Source: Aplidium turbinatum
Lineage: Eukaryota > Chordata > Ascidiacea > Aplousobranchia > Polyclinidae
Direction of reading: 5' to 3'
Assembly: GCA_918807975.1 (NCBI GenBank)
Contig: OU964918.1
Location: forward strand, 27,326,477-27,390,476
DNA length: 64,000 nucleotides
Below the pieces are notes generated by a model that saw nothing but the letters and a program-made list of their open reading frames with translations, did no database searches and had not been told where the DNA came from. This document shows positions 1-11,457 of this stretch, piece after piece; the first letter of the stretch is position 1, and every line of letters starts with the position of its first letter. A program made the translations under genes and the position numbers.

Positions 1-539
1 AACAGTTGTACAATGCATTGTTTTGACAATTACATTTTACTCTGATTATTTGTTAATATATTGCGCTGTTAAAACAAAATAAATTGTCTTGACTTGCTGC
101 ATCCCCAAACGACACATCTTCCAGGCATTTTTGCTCCAACAAATAACTTTTATAAACGAATTAACGGCTTACTTTGTAGCCTAAACCTCAATGAAGCAAA
201 TGAAACGTCGCTTTCAACTGTCTTTATGCAGTATATGTCTTTACATTGTCGTTTATTGTTTTTGCTGTGATGGTCAGAAATAAAAACAACTGAACTGAAC
301 AGTGAAAAACAACTACTACCGTTCATCAATTCACCTGTGTGACGTAGAAAGGGAATTTCCCGAAAACATTTTTGAAAAGGGGCTACAAAAACCTTATGTG
401 TTGGATTCGTGATTTCAAAAAATAAAAACACACACTTTTAGCTTGTTTCAACCAATTTTGTTGATAGGGGTTGTTCTTGATACTATCCCCTACAAAAATA
501 ATCCAAAAAACCTTAATCGAAAAAATCATGTTCCTAAAT
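1..539. other. AT-rich flank with a retroposon 3'-tail fragment
   Basis: No gene is visible. Bases about 205-300 match pieces at about 3048-3135 and, inverted, about 56592-56690. All three end in a TGATGGTCAGAAATAAAAAC-like stretch, and two continue into CAACTGAACTGA. This is the look of the 3' end of a LINE or SINE with a short simple-repeat tail. The short open frames here are not convincing as genes. Confidence 0.5.
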
Positions 540-2355
540 CCTAGCCCTTTAATGTTTATCGTAAATATATCCTCCAGCATGTTTGCACTGTTCTGCTGGG
601 AGTTCCTTCCAAATGCCCACCTATTGGTGCACATCCCTGGAAAGGTAATTTAATACTAAATCCGATGCATGTAAAATTTACGTAGCACGTATTGCGGATT
701 ATAATTCTATTCGAAGATGTTTGAAGTGGTGTCTATTATGCAAAAATCGTGTTATTTTGATGTTTATCGTAAATACTTCCTCCAGCCTTTTTGGAGCGTT
801 TTGCTGGGAGTTCCTTCCAAATTCCCACCTATTGATGCATATCCCTGGAAAGGTAATTTAATACTGAATCCGATGCATGTAAAATTTACGTGGTACGTGT
901 TGCGGATTATAGTTCTATTCGAAGATGTTTGAAGTGGTGTCTATTATGCAAAAATCGTATTTATTTAATGTTTATCGTAAATATATCCTCCATGTTTGAA
1001 GCGTTCTGCTGGGAGTTCCTTCCAAATGCCCACCTATTGGTGCACATCCCTGGAAATGTAATTTAATACTGAATCCGATGCATGTAAAATTGAAGTAGCA
1101 CGTGTTGCGGATTATAGTTCTATTCGAAGATGTTTGAAGTGGTGTCTATTATGCAAAAGTCGTGTTATTTTAATGTTTATCGTAAATATTTCCTCCAGCC
1201 TCTTTGGAGCGTTCTGCTGGGAGTTCCTTCCAAATGCCCACCTATTGATGCACATCCCTGGAAAGGTAATTTAATACTGAATCCGATGCATGTAAAATTT
1301 ACGTGGCACGTGTTGCGGATTATAGTTCTATTCGAAGATGTTTGAAGTGGTGTCTATTATGCAAAAATCGTATTGTTTTAATGTTTATCGTAAGTATATC
1401 CTCCATCTTTGAAGCGTTCTGCTGGGAGTTCCATCCAAATGCCCACCTATTGGTGCACATCCCTGGAAAGGTAATTTAATACTGAATCCGATGCATGTAA
1501 AATTTACGTAGCACGTGTTGCGGATTAAACTGTTATTCCAAGATGTTTGAAGTGGTGTCAATTATGCAAAAATCATATTATTTTAATGTTTATCGTAAAT
1601 ATATCCTCCAGCCTCTTTCGAGCGTTCTGCTGGGAGTTCCTTCCAAATGCCCACCTATTGGTGCACATCCCTGGAAAGGTAATTTAATACTGAATCCGAT
1701 GCATGTAAAATTTACGTGGCAAGTATTGCGGATTATAGTTCTATTCGAAGATGTTTGAAGTGGTGTCTATTATGCAAAATCGTGTTAGTTGTTTATCTTA
1801 AATATATCCTCCATCTTTGAAGCGTTCTGCTGGGAGTTCCATCCAAATGCCCACCTATTGGTGCACATCCCTGGAAAGGTAATTTAATACTGAATCCAAT
1901 GCATGTAAAATTTACGTAGCACGTGTTGCGGATTAAACTTTTATTCGAAGATGTTTGAAGTGGTGTCAATTATCCAAAAATCATATTATTTTAATGTTTA
2001 TCGTAAATATATCCTCCAACATGTTTGCACTGTTCTACTGGGAGTTCCTTCCAAATGCCCACCTATTGGTGCACATCCCTGGAAAGGTGATTTAATACTG
2101 AATCCGATGCATGTAAAATTTACGTGGCACGTGTTGCGGATTATAGTTCTATTCGAAGATGTTTGAAGTGGTGTCTATTATGCAAAAGTCGTATTATTTT
2201 AATGTTTATCGTAAATATATCCTCCATGTTTGAAGCGTTCTGCTGGGAGTTCCTTCCAAATGCCCACCTATTGGTGCACATCTCGGGAAAGGTAATTTAA
2301 TACTAAATCCGATGCATGTAAAATTTACATAGCACGTGTTGCGGGTTATTGTTTT
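540..2355. repeat. Satellite array, ~206-bp monomer, dimeric higher-order unit
   Basis: Nine head-to-tail copies of a monomer of about 206 bp are visible. The motif GTTTATCGTAAAT recurs near 554, 761, 970, 1174, 1382, 1586, 1790 (variant), 1996 and 2202. Alternate monomers resemble each other more than their neighbours do, giving a two-monomer period of about 413 bp: a 71-residue frame reopens at 717, 1130, 1543 and 1951 only. These frames are by-products of the repeat and have no protein features. Confidence 0.9.
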
Positions 2356-2507
2356 ATTTAAGATTTTTCGAAGGTACTTCAGGTCGCATTTTATGCCTCG
2401 CACTTATTCACGGATGACATTTTTAGGCGGAAAGCGGAAAAACTATTCTGCCAGAATGACGGTGGTTGTGAATCAGTGATTGTGACTGACGACTATCACT
2501 AACAGTA

Positions 2508-3481
2508 GGGTTGCCAGAGCTTAATATAAAAAGAGCCCAAGCTTATGCAAAAAATAGCCCAAAAGTAGCCCAATTTTTTTGTGAGTTCTAAAATGGAGCC
2601 CAAGCAAAAAGATAGGCTATTATACAAAATTCTACCAGAGCGCTTGATCATCAGTCCCAAAATATGTGTTTTTCCAGTTCTTCACATCTTTCAGACTGAT
2701 TGGAAACCATGCATTCACTCAACTGTTTGTTGAAATAACTACAAACAAGTACCGGTACCTAAACACAAAAAAATGGTTTAATTGCTTTTAGTGATGAACT
2801 AACGCGTCGTGAGTGTTCCCTTCAAGACCATCAACAGCTTTGATAACCCACCAAGGTCGATCAATGTAGAAACTATCTTTATGTCTTGTTTTTTTACTCA
2901 TATAAATTGTTTAAAAACAATTCACTAGCCTTATTTTTCTCATCTTTCTACATTAGTAAAACGTTTATTAAGGTGTTGCGACCATGCCATGGCATAACTG
3001 ATTGTCCTGCTTAGGCATCATGCACGTTATAGGCCTAGCGTCCCTGTTTTGTCGCTTCTACTTTTTTCTAGACCCCTGCTATGTTTGACATATATTGTTT
3101 TTCGTTGTGATGATCAGAAATAAAAACAAACTAATGTTCACTACATTGTCATGAAAACCTGGATCACTTAAGTTGCCAGAATTGCCATATATTAAAGCCT
3201 AAACATGCACATTCTTGAAAATTGGCATCTATTCTTTAAACCAAATTGGTAACCGTGCCTGACCGAGGCCTACAAAAACGCTGCTCCTCAATGAATTAAC
3301 TACGAATTAGGTAAAAATCTTAAACATGATACAATTTTTACATAAAAAGTTATACTACATTTAAAAAAAAAAGTAGCCCAATTGGGCGCCAGCCAAAAAA
3401 GCGCGCCCTAAGCGAATTTTTGGCGCCTGGAGAAATCAAAAGTAGCCCAATTGGGCGTAAAAGCGCCCAATCTGGCAACTC
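2508..3481. mobile_element. Non-autonomous DNA transposon, TA target site
   Basis: The ends are imperfect inverted repeats (GGGTTGCCAGA at the left, TCTGGCAACTC at the right) flanked by TA on both sides. Motifs reading AAGTAGCCCAATTGGGCG recur near the ends. There is no coding capacity. A retroposon tail fragment (about 3048-3135) lies inside. Confidence 0.6.
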
Positions 3482-3489
3482 TACTAACG

Positions 3490-4160
3490 GAGTGAGCACA
3501 GCGTTGCCAGGTTCTCAAATGGGCTTGTCACCAGAAATGACATCTAATTTCATCAGATTCAACAAAATTACATCAGATTTTCACAATGTCGTTTCATTAA
3601 TGATATTTTACGCATATCGTACTTCGTTCAAACGTGCTTGAAACCGTCATTGCTCGCGTCCGGAACAAATGACGGTTCACAAAACGTGTTCGCGTTTCGT
3701 CATTGACGCGTCCGGAACAAAACAAGAGATACTATTATTTTTATTATTATTTATTTGCGTCAGACAAAGTTGTCCATATCCACAACAAAAACAACAAAAT
3801 AATACACAAATTGCAAATGCACAAAGGTCACAGAGAGCCACTTTGGATGCCGTCGGTTTAAAAGCTCACTAAATGGGCTATCTCCGTTACAAATTTACAT
3901 ACAATGAGCGTTGGAAGAATTGAAAGTATTCAGAACGATAAAAACAATCAGATGACATCAGGTTTGATATAAAGCGATTTGATGAGTGAATGCAACGGTT
4001 GATAAACGAAAACATGTTTTTCCTCAATAGCCTACCAATCACAATAGTCGAAATGCCAGCACGTCAATGAACGTGGAAAGGCGGTAAAACCTTGAAAAGT
4101 TTAAAATTGAGTAGTAGGCTAGTTGTGTATCTGTAGCTAGCCACAAAACCTTGATACTCC
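3490..4160. repeat. Dispersed repeat shared with ~17375-17510
   Basis: Short blocks here, for example around CGTCATTGACGCGTCCGGAAC and CCAGCACGTCAATGAACG, recur near 17380-17470 with small changes. No termini or coding sequence were recognised. Confidence 0.4.
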
Positions 4161-4169
4161 TAAATACAA

Positions 4170-4435
4170 GCTGCGCTGGTTCGACTCTCGGGGTGTGCGC
4201 TTGAGCAACGCACGTTAAGGACTGCTCTCCATTCAGAGGCACCTAATGGATATCATAGAATAACTCCCCGGCAACAAGATTTTAACAATCGGAAACTCCA
4301 CTCCGTCAATCTCGGTGACCGGGCCTGCGTCAGTGATTCAAAGCCTCTACAAGTATGCGAAACTGCCAGGATTAAGCTCTTCCAGAAGCTTTCCCAGTCC
4401 GAGGATAAAGATTCAATCAATCAACTGCTCTAAAT
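4170..4435 (+). mobile_element. tRNA-derived SINE-like repeat
   Basis: A box-B-like GGTTCGACTCTC (about 4178) is followed by the body GTGCGCTTGAGCAACGCAC, then GGACTGCTCTCCATTC and CTCGGTGACCGG. The body is shared with 58160-58810. The layout resembles common metazoan tRNA-derived SINEs, in which a G(G)GCAA(G/C)GCAC block follows the tRNA-like head. The box A end is not clear, so the head may be truncated. Confidence 0.5.
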
Positions 4436-4599
4436 ACCCATTGTCAGGTGTAGCGGACGTTGAATTGTCTGAACAGTGAACATCCGCCCATAGGCTACCT
4501 AGCTGAGGAATGATACCTTGATATTATGCAAAGTATGAGTTTATTACAAGGAAAAGAACGAGCTTCCAGATCAAAAACGTTGCACCCAAATAATACCTT

Positions 4600-4927
4600 T
4601 GTAACAGAAGTGGCTAAACTAATATTCTGTATACATAGACAAAGCACTACTGTTGCTTCTCAAAAGGGTTTCTTTATTGATTACCCAGCATACAAGTTGA
4701 TGTCATCAGATAGCCGAGACAAGAACAGGTCACGCCATGTTGTGTCAATTTGAAAAGAACGAATATTGCCATGCTAGCGTGTTTTATCACCAAATATATT
4801 CATACGCGGGTTGCCAGGCGCAAAGCTAATTAAATAATAATTGAAACTTGAAAGGGCTAAACAGTAGAATTATGATAACTGCACTGCAGATATGGCTGAT
4901 GACGAATACGAGACAGCAGTCGGTACA
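4600..4927 (-). repeat. 3' LTR of the Ty3/gypsy element
   Basis: Nearly identical to 24850-25177 and of the same length. It has TG...CA ends, and the outer flank CCTT (4596-4599) matches the duplication on the far side. Confidence 0.92.
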
Positions 4928-6649
4928 TACGTTGGCCCCAGTCAAAACGACGTTGAAACGTAGATGAAACGTCGTGAATGACGAAAACAAATTAAGTTAT
5001 GATTGAGGGTTAGAAACTGAACTTGAATACTGGGGCACAACTGTAAAATCAGCCATGAGAGAAAAATATTTACAAGCGTTTATAGAGAAAAAAATTAAGC
5101 ATGTATGCAAACAGGTAAGCGTCCATGTCTGTCCATGTCCCGCCTCCGAAGAGATAGAACCGGACACCCATGGAAGCAAACCAGAATAGTAAAAAAATTG
5201 TATGTAGCCTAACGGTGTACGCGCGTGGTTGTGCGAGACAGAATGTTCTAAAGTCATACTATTAGTTCGAGTATTTTGATGAGGGAGGACGAGACAGCAG
5301 TTGATGTGTAGGTTCGATGATATATGACGAGCACGACAGCAGTTGATGAGCAGTTCAGTTAGTAGTCCATTGATGGATGACGAGCACGACAGCTGTTGAG
5401 TTGTAAGTCCGTTGATATAGGACGAATATGACAGGAAAGAGGCCAGCTTGTATGGTTGCGAGCTGTGTGACATGCAGCCATTGCATGTCGAAAGTGGCGC
5501 AAAATAGCGGCACTGGTTGGGTTGATGTCGCGGTGTGCTTCTGACGCAGAGAAGGCTTGAATGATGAACGATGCAGCAATTGCACGTCCAGGGTGTGTCG
5601 CAGGGAGTAGCGACAAATATGGGGTTGACCATATTGGTTGCGTCGGTGGCTGTGGATAGCAGGCCCGGATTTAGGGGGGGCAGAGGGGGCAGTTGCCCCG
5701 GGCCCCCCGACTTTTGAAGGGCCCCCCTATGTGGAAAAAAATGTGATTTTGTGTTATTTTATTCCTTTTGACCTTTAAAGTTTCTGCAAAATACTGTGCA
5801 GTACTGGACTGATGCTACTGGAGACGTAGAGATGGTTTTTACGCGCCGTAGGCGCGAAAAATTTTTTTGCACGGGGGCCCCCCGATCTAAAAGTGCCCCG
5901 GGCCCCCCATCAGCTAAATCCGGCCCTGGTGGATAGCCGTATTGAAATCATCTCCGTGGAGGCATCTCATGGTGAGGAATGTGATGAGGGACTGTTCAAC
6001 TCAGTGCAAGTCGTGAAGAACATGGGGTGCTGTGGTGCCATGTTGAAGTGGTCTCATCAGTGAGCTTGCCGTGTCATCATCGTAGTGCTGTATTGAAGTT
6101 CCTTGAAGTCTCGCATCAACCTCTCGCAGCAACCGTGTTGATGGGCAGGTCTGAAACAAAATTGATACAAAGTAGCGACCGCTAGAAAGTTACACATAAG
6201 CAGTTCAGACACATTAAAAAAAGCGATGCATGCGGGGATACAAGTAGTTGCAATATGTTGCATGGCAGTGCCATGGCGGCAGACGCCGGCTGATGAGGGA
6301 CACATAATGAAAAAAGAATAGCGATACATGCAGGCATACAAGTTATTAAATTGGCAAGGCAATGCAGGCTGATGATAGGTAGGAAACGAGACAAGAAACT
6401 ATGAGAGTCGCAGTAAGGTAGCCTACTGAGTAGGCTCAGCACTCATCAAAAAAACAAACACGAGCATAAAAAGTTGTTGTAACGTCACATGACTGTAGAA
6501 TGGAGAAATGGATGCAGTTTTGACGTCTTGTCCAGGACGTAAGCTACAGAATGGATGCAGTTTTGACGTCTTGCTCAGGACGGTAAATTGCTGTAGATTG
6601 GATGCAGTTTTGACGTCTTGCTCAGGACGGTAAATTGGTTGAGTGGAGG
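4928..6649 (-). other. Non-coding 3' spacer of the Ty3/gypsy element
   Basis: This stretch lies between pol and the 3' LTR. It holds short tandem repeats: GACGAGCACGACAGC-type units around 5290-5400, and three copies of a GGATGCAGTTTTGACGTC unit around 6510-6640. It also contains a hAT-type MITE. Open frames here, including one of 211 codons on the minus strand, are repeat-driven and show no envelope or other domain. Confidence 0.6.
5660..5928. mobile_element. hAT-type MITE (CAGGCCCGGATTTAG family), copy 1
   Basis: The terminal inverted repeats CAGGCCCGGATTTAG and CTAAATCCGGCCCTG are flanked by a perfect 8-bp duplication GTGGATAG, which marks hAT-type insertion. The element has a GC-rich core and no coding sequence. 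A sister copy lies at 61858-62123. It is nested in the LTR element. Confidence 0.93.
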
Positions 6650-9600
6650 TTAGTCTGTAAACCTGGAAGGTTGTACGATGATGCGTCCACTACGAGTCGC
6701 TTTGGGCTGAAAGTGAATGAATGAAGGTTCGCGCACGATGGATACTGATTGGGGGAAAGGTAATTGACACAAGGTAGAACAGTTGTCTTTAATATTAGAT
6801 ACGGACGGTGGACGAGGTGTGTTTGTAGGTGAAAGGGTGACGTCAGGTGGTACAAGCAGGTAGAATGGTTTAAGTCTATCTATGGAAACGTTGGAAATGC
6901 GCGAACCGAGGTCTAAAGTGAAAAATTTGTCAGAACGTGATTGAACACGAAAAGGCCCTTGATACGGACGCTGAAGTGGAGATCTAACTGCGTCGTCGCG
7001 AATGAAGACATGGGAGCATGAGAATAAGGCATCGTCAATGTGAGTTTGGCGGTTGCGCGTTACGCGGGTAGGAGCATAACGCAACGCGGCCATAAACTTG
7101 ATGAAGTCATTGACGAGTGGAGTGTGAGATGAAGGTGTGTCATCGGAAGGAGTAAAAAAATGGCCCGGCAGACGGAGTTGTGTGCCAAGGGTCAATTCTG
7201 CGGCAGAACAGTCGATTTGTTCCTTCAAAGCAGAGCGCAAACCTAATAAAACCCATGGAAGGTTGGAGACCCAGTCTGCAGAGGTAGTTTGTGCTTTTAA
7301 AGCCCATTTAATCACGCGGTTATATTCTTCAACAGCGCCCTGGCATTGAGGATGATAGCTAGTGGAATGTGAGAGCTTAGATCCAAGAAATTGGGCAATA
7401 TCTTTCCATAGAGTGGAAGTGAATTGAGCGCCCCGGTCAGTGGTAATTCGGGCAGGCACGCCGAATCGGCTGACCCAGTGCATGAGAAAAGCGTCTGCGC
7501 ATGATTTTGCAGTTATATCACGTAAAGGAATGGCCTCGACCCAACGAGTGAACCGATCCACAATGGTGAGAATGTAGGAGAAGCCCTGGGAAGATGGCAG
7601 TGGGCCAATGAGGTCCAGGTGAATGTGAGCAAAACGACCAGCTGGCGGTTGAAACTGCTGTAAGGGTGAGATATTGTGACGAAAGATTTTAGTTTGCTGA
7701 CAGTGTAAGCAGGTGCGGCACCAGTCGCGAACATCTATTTTAAGCTTAGGCCAAAAAAAACGGTCAGATAGTAAACGCTGTGTTTGTTTGATGCCTGGAT
7801 GAGCCAGAGAGTGGATAATGTCGAATACCTGTCTGCGCATGAGCGGAGGAACATAAGGGCGAAAACGGCCGGTAGATGTCTCGCCTAACAAGGAGAGGCC
7901 ATTTGGGGCGGGTCGAGTGGTCAGTTTTAGCGATGAGTTGTCATGGAGAGGCGGAAGCGTAGTGTCTTGATTCTGCAGGATAGCCATACGATTATAATCC
8001 AGGGACGGAACGTCCTCAAAAATAGCGGCTATGGGAGGTCGGGAGAGACAATCAGCGGTTACGTTGTCTTCACCGGCGAGATGCTGAAGATTCTTAGTGA
8101 ATTGAGCTATGTACGACATGTGGCGAATCTGTCGCGGCGAATGTGATGCGGTAGGACGGTGGAGAGCGCTAATTAGCGGCTTGTGGTCTGTGAGGACGGT
8201 GAAGGTACGACCTTCTAAAAAATAACGAAAATGTTGTATACCGAGGTAAACGGCTAAAAGTTCACGGTCGAACGTTGAGTAATTGCGTTGTGCAGTAGTT
8301 AGACATTTTGAGAAGAACGCTATGGGCCGGGATTGGCCGTGTGCGGTTTGTTGCAGTGCGCAACCTATGTGAATGGCGGATGCATCTACCGCAAGAAAGG
8401 TGGGAGCTTCGTGCGCTGGAAATGCGAGAAGACACTCCTTGGATAAGGACGATTTAGCTTGAACAAACGCTGCTTCCGCTTCAGGCGTCCACGTGAGACG
8501 TTTACGACTGGCTTTGTCATGTGTGAGCAAAGCATGTAGCGGTCGCAAAGTGTCAGCACAGTTGGGAATGAATTTGGAATAAAAAGCGATCATACCTACA
8601 AAACTGCGTAGTTGTTTCATCGTAATTGGTTGAGGAAACGATTGAATTGCGTCTACCTTTTCAGGATTGGGTTGAATACCTTGCGATGAGAGAAAGTGAC
8701 CTAAAAAGGTGATTTGGGGTACTGCGAATGTGCATTTGTTCTTGTTAAGGGTTAGGCCAAAGTTGGCAAGTCGTGAAAAGACTTCTTGCAGGTGAAATAA
8801 ATGCTCTTCCTGGGATTTTGAAAAAATGAGTATATCGTCAATGTAGCAAAAAATGAAGGGTAAGTCGCGTAAAACTTCATCCATGAGGCGCTGAAAGGTT
8901 TGATTAGAGTTCGATAGGCCCATGGGCATGAAACGGAATTGAATGGAGCCAAGCGGCGAGATGGCAGCAGTTTTGGGAATGTCTTCAGGTGCTACAGGAA
9001 TTTGATGAAAGCTCTTGAGTAAGTCTAAACTAGAAAACACGTTGCAGCCATTAATGCGGTTAGCAAAATCGTGAAGGAAGGGAAGTGAGTAGCGGTCCGG
9101 TTGAGTTTGGAGGTTAAGTTTGCGATAATCAACCGTGATGCGATGGGACATTCCGTCCTTTTTTTTAACCATGTGTATGGGTGAAGCGTAAGGCGAATTA
9201 GAATACTCAATTACACCCAGATCAAAAAGAGTATTCAGTTCCTTGGACAATGTGTCGAGCATTTCTGGGGACATGCGCCGTTTGGGTGAGCGGACTGGTG
9301 GCCCTGAGGTGATAATGTGATGTTGTACGTGGTGAGAAATAGATTTAGTGAAGGACGATTGATCAAAAACGTCAGCGAATGAGTCGAGGAGAGAATCAAT
9401 GGAAGATGGCGCAGGAAGTGTACTAGAGATGTTATGAGAGGCAGGTTTATGTAGTGACGCCGTAGAACTGTGATTAGTATCGCGACTTGCATGAATGGGC
9501 TTTGCTGAAGGCAATTTACTGGGACACATATTAACATTGGTGGAAGAGCGAGCGTCGTTTGAACATGTAGGATGCTTATCAGGTGGTAGAATTAATTTAC

Positions 9601-9985
9601 GCTTGGGGATGTCAAGTGAAATTTTGAAATGTTCAAGAAAATCCATTCCTAGAATGGGATGAAGAACATCCGCGATGAGGAAACGCCATGAAAATGATTT
9701 GTCGAACCCTAGAGAGAGATGCAGTTTAGTGTAGCCAAAGGTGGGGACTTTGGTATTGTTGATAGCATATAGATGGGATGTACTACGTTGAGAAGGTGCA
9801 TGTTGCACGGGAAAAATGGAATAAGGACTACCTGTGTCGATAAGCCATTTAAGCTGAGTAATAGAATCGTAAATGTAAAAAGGTTGAGGCGATGAAGGAT
9901 ATAACTGTGTGGATAGCCCCGCTGTAAGTCCTATTGACGAGGCAGCGGGGCGGCGCCGTTTTTTGGTGGACCGGAGAATGCGCAA
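6650..9985 (-). CDS. pol: Ty3/gypsy Pol polyprotein (protease, RT, RNase H, integrase)
   Basis: An uninterrupted frame of 1,111 residues. Domains in order: an aspartic protease with DTGS (about residue 50); reverse transcriptase with the FCYIDDIL catalytic box (about residue 380); RNase H with the FDRELLA segment (about residue 575); an integrase zinc-binding HHCC region (HPGIKQT to CLHCQQT); and the integrase core with HLDLIGP, TDRGAQF and a following VEEYNR glutamate. Protease-RT-RNase H-integrase order is that of the Ty3/gypsy (Metaviridae) group. It overlaps the 3' end of gag in a different frame. Members of this group commonly express Pol by -1 ribosomal frameshifting, which is the inferred mode here. 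The frame looks whole. Confidence 0.95.
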   Translation of the reverse strand: MRILRSTKKRRRPAASSIGLTAGLSTQLYPSSPQPFYIYDSITQLKWLIDTGSPYSIFPVQHAPSQRSTSHLYAINNTKVPTFGYTKLHLSLGFDKSFSWRFLIADVLHPILGMDFLEHFKISLDIPKRKLILPPDKHPTCSNDARSSTNVNMCPSKLPSAKPIHASRDTNHSSTASLHKPASHNISSTLPAPSSIDSLLDSFADVFDQSSFTKSISHHVQHHIITSGPPVRSPKRRMSPEMLDTLSKELNTLFDLGVIEYSNSPYASPIHMVKKKDGMSHRITVDYRKLNLQTQPDRYSLPFLHDFANRINGCNVFSSLDLLKSFHQIPVAPEDIPKTAAISPLGSIQFRFMPMGLSNSNQTFQRLMDEVLRDLPFIFCYIDDILIFSKSQEEHLFHLQEVFSRLANFGLTLNKNKCTFAVPQITFLGHFLSSQGIQPNPEKVDAIQSFPQPITMKQLRSFVGMIAFYSKFIPNCADTLRPLHALLTHDKASRKRLTWTPEAEAAFVQAKSSLSKECLLAFPAHEAPTFLAVDASAIHIGCALQQTAHGQSRPIAFFSKCLTTAQRNYSTFDRELLAVYLGIQHFRYFLEGRTFTVLTDHKPLISALHRPTASHSPRQIRHMSYIAQFTKNLQHLAGEDNVTADCLSRPPIAAIFEDVPSLDYNRMAILQNQDTTLPPLHDNSSLKLTTRPAPNGLSLLGETSTGRFRPYVPPLMRRQVFDIIHSLAHPGIKQTQRLLSDRFFWPKLKIDVRDWCRTCLHCQQTKIFRHNISPLQQFQPPAGRFAHIHLDLIGPLPSSQGFSYILTIVDRFTRWVEAIPLRDITAKSCADAFLMHWVSRFGVPARITTDRGAQFTSTLWKDIAQFLGSKLSHSTSYHPQCQGAVEEYNRVIKWALKAQTTSADWVSNLPWVLLGLRSALKEQIDCSAAELTLGTQLRLPGHFFTPSDDTPSSHTPLVNDFIKFMAALRYAPTRVTRNRQTHIDDALFSCSHVFIRDDAVRSPLQRPYQGPFRVQSRSDKFFTLDLGSRISNVSIDRLKPFYLLVPPDVTLSPTNTPRPPSVSNIKDNCSTLCQLPFPQSVSIVREPSFIHFQPKATRSGRIIVQPSRFTD

Positions 9986-11091
9986 GGAGGGGAGCAGTTG
10001 CGTGCCTGGTGTCCAAACTTGTGATGGTAGTAACAGATAGGTGGGGGGGTGAAGTGTGTGCTGTTATCGGTGCGACGATGAGGGTTGAAGGGCGGCATGG
10101 CCTGAGGATAAGAACGTGGGCGCGAGGGTGATTGTGGACCATGACTTCGCGTTGGAAGAGGTGCAGATTGCTGATTGGGCAGCGACATGAAGGTTTCGAG
10201 AGAGTGCGTAAGTGAAGTAATTTTTTGTTCTAAAAGCTGATTGATTATAGATTGAGAGGAATGATCGTTGGATGTGAGAAGGTCATGTTGGGAAGTGGAG
10301 GCGTCTAAAATGTTGTTAGCCTGAAGGGCCAGGGCGTCAAGATCTAGATGCGTGGAGGCAGCCAAGATGGGTCGTATTTGTGACGGCATGCGCTCCAGAA
10401 ATAAATTTTTTAGAATGGCATTAGCCGTGGGATTGTGAGCATTGTCATGTCCCAGCAGCTTACGCATCTCATTTAGGAGGACAGTAGGTCTTTTATCCCC
10501 TAGAGTGCATTTGTGGAAAAGGGTGGATAGACGTGCGGAAAAGCTCTGCTGATTGGCTGAGATGAGAGCCTGTTTGAGTGTAGAATAAGGCTGATGGGTG
10601 TGTTGACCGGTGAGGATGGCGTGGTCAACATCACGCAATTGAGCATAGGATAAAGTATTTAGAACAAGATCGAACTGGATCTGTTCATTGTTGAGGTTGT
10701 GCGACCTAAATAGAGATTCGCACATGCTGAACCAGAGGGGCACATTCTCCGTCCAGAATTCAGGAAGTTTAATATTGACAGGGGAGTAGTAGGTAGGCGT
10801 AGAAGTGGAGCCTATTGTGGTGATATCGTGTGGCGCAGTTGCAGAGGAGCGCATGGGTGTGGTGAAGGTTGCGTCTGCGTGGGACGTCATAATGGGGGTG
10901 GTGAAGGCTGTACTATCTAAAGTGTAAAAGGAATTGTTGGAATGCATTGGTATTTGAGAGTTTGAAAAAAGATTGGTGGAATGTGTGGCCGCAGCGCAAG
11001 CGGGAGTGGAATGTTGAGTTACCGGTATGTCAGTAAGAACTGAAACGAATCGAGGCATAGTGGGGAGATTAGTAAAAAGTATGGCGGGCAA
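9931..11091 (-). CDS. gag: Ty3/gypsy Gag-like protein
   Basis: A 386-residue frame upstream of pol. The middle (about residues 110-260) reads like a retrotransposon Gag capsid region, with PLWFSMCESLF near its start. A CCHC zinc knuckle, CYYHHKFGHQARNC, sits near the C-terminus, as expected for nucleocapsid RNA binding. Low-complexity Ser/Thr/Pro-rich stretches flank the capsid region. It overlaps pol by about 55 bases in another frame. The frame looks whole. Confidence 0.9.
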   Translation of the reverse strand: MPAILFTNLPTMPRFVSVLTDIPVTQHSTPACAAATHSTNLFSNSQIPMHSNNSFYTLDSTAFTTPIMTSHADATFTTPMRSSATAPHDITTIGSTSTPTYYSPVNIKLPEFWTENVPLWFSMCESLFRSHNLNNEQIQFDLVLNTLSYAQLRDVDHAILTGQHTHQPYSTLKQALISANQQSFSARLSTLFHKCTLGDKRPTVLLNEMRKLLGHDNAHNPTANAILKNLFLERMPSQIRPILAASTHLDLDALALQANNILDASTSQHDLLTSNDHSSQSIINQLLEQKITSLTHSLETFMSLPNQQSAPLPTRSHGPQSPSRPRSYPQAMPPFNPHRRTDNSTHFTPPPICYYHHKFGHQARNCSPPCAFSGPPKNGAAPLPRQ

Positions 11092-11129
11092 CTGCCTGTA
11101 GGGTACAGTGGGTAATGGTTGATTACAAA

Positions 11130-11457
11130 AAGTGTTGAAAAAAAAAAAAATTGTTTATGTAGTGGTTTCTATAGCAACAGTAAAGATAAGGTACCGTACC
11201 GTAGAAAAAAATGGAAGTTATAAACGATGCATAAAGACTACCGTAGATAATTACATAAAGTTAAAAATTTTAGCATGCAGTGGTTTGTATGGCAACCACA
11301 AGGTTAAGGTACCGTAGAAATAGAAGTTAGAAGCTATGCATGTAGACTACAGGAGATAATTTCAGAAAATTAAAAAAATTTTTGCATGCAGTGGTTTTTA
11401 TGGCAACCACAAGATTAAGGTACCGTAGAAATAGAAGTTAGAAACTACCCAGCTAGA
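11130..11457 (-). repeat. Leader tandem repeats of the LTR element, part 1
   Basis: About two and a half copies of a unit of roughly 110-125 bp. Each carries GTGGTTTNTATGGCAACCAC, itself a small inverted repeat, and AAGGTACCGTAG. The array stops inside a unit at the TA where the 12.9-kb DNA element is inserted, and resumes at 24386. Confidence 0.85.

Noticed and set aside
717-2166. Four repeated 71-codon frames as a gene family
   Set aside because: They are the same frame in alternate monomers of a satellite array. There are no domains and no codon-level conservation beyond the repeat.
540-2355. CRISPR-like array
   Set aside because: Contiguous ~206-bp monomers without unique spacers, in an animal genome.
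4997-5632. 211-codon minus-strand frame as an envelope or accessory gene of the LTR element
   Set aside because: Composed of short tandem repeats. No signal peptide, membrane segment or recognisable domain.
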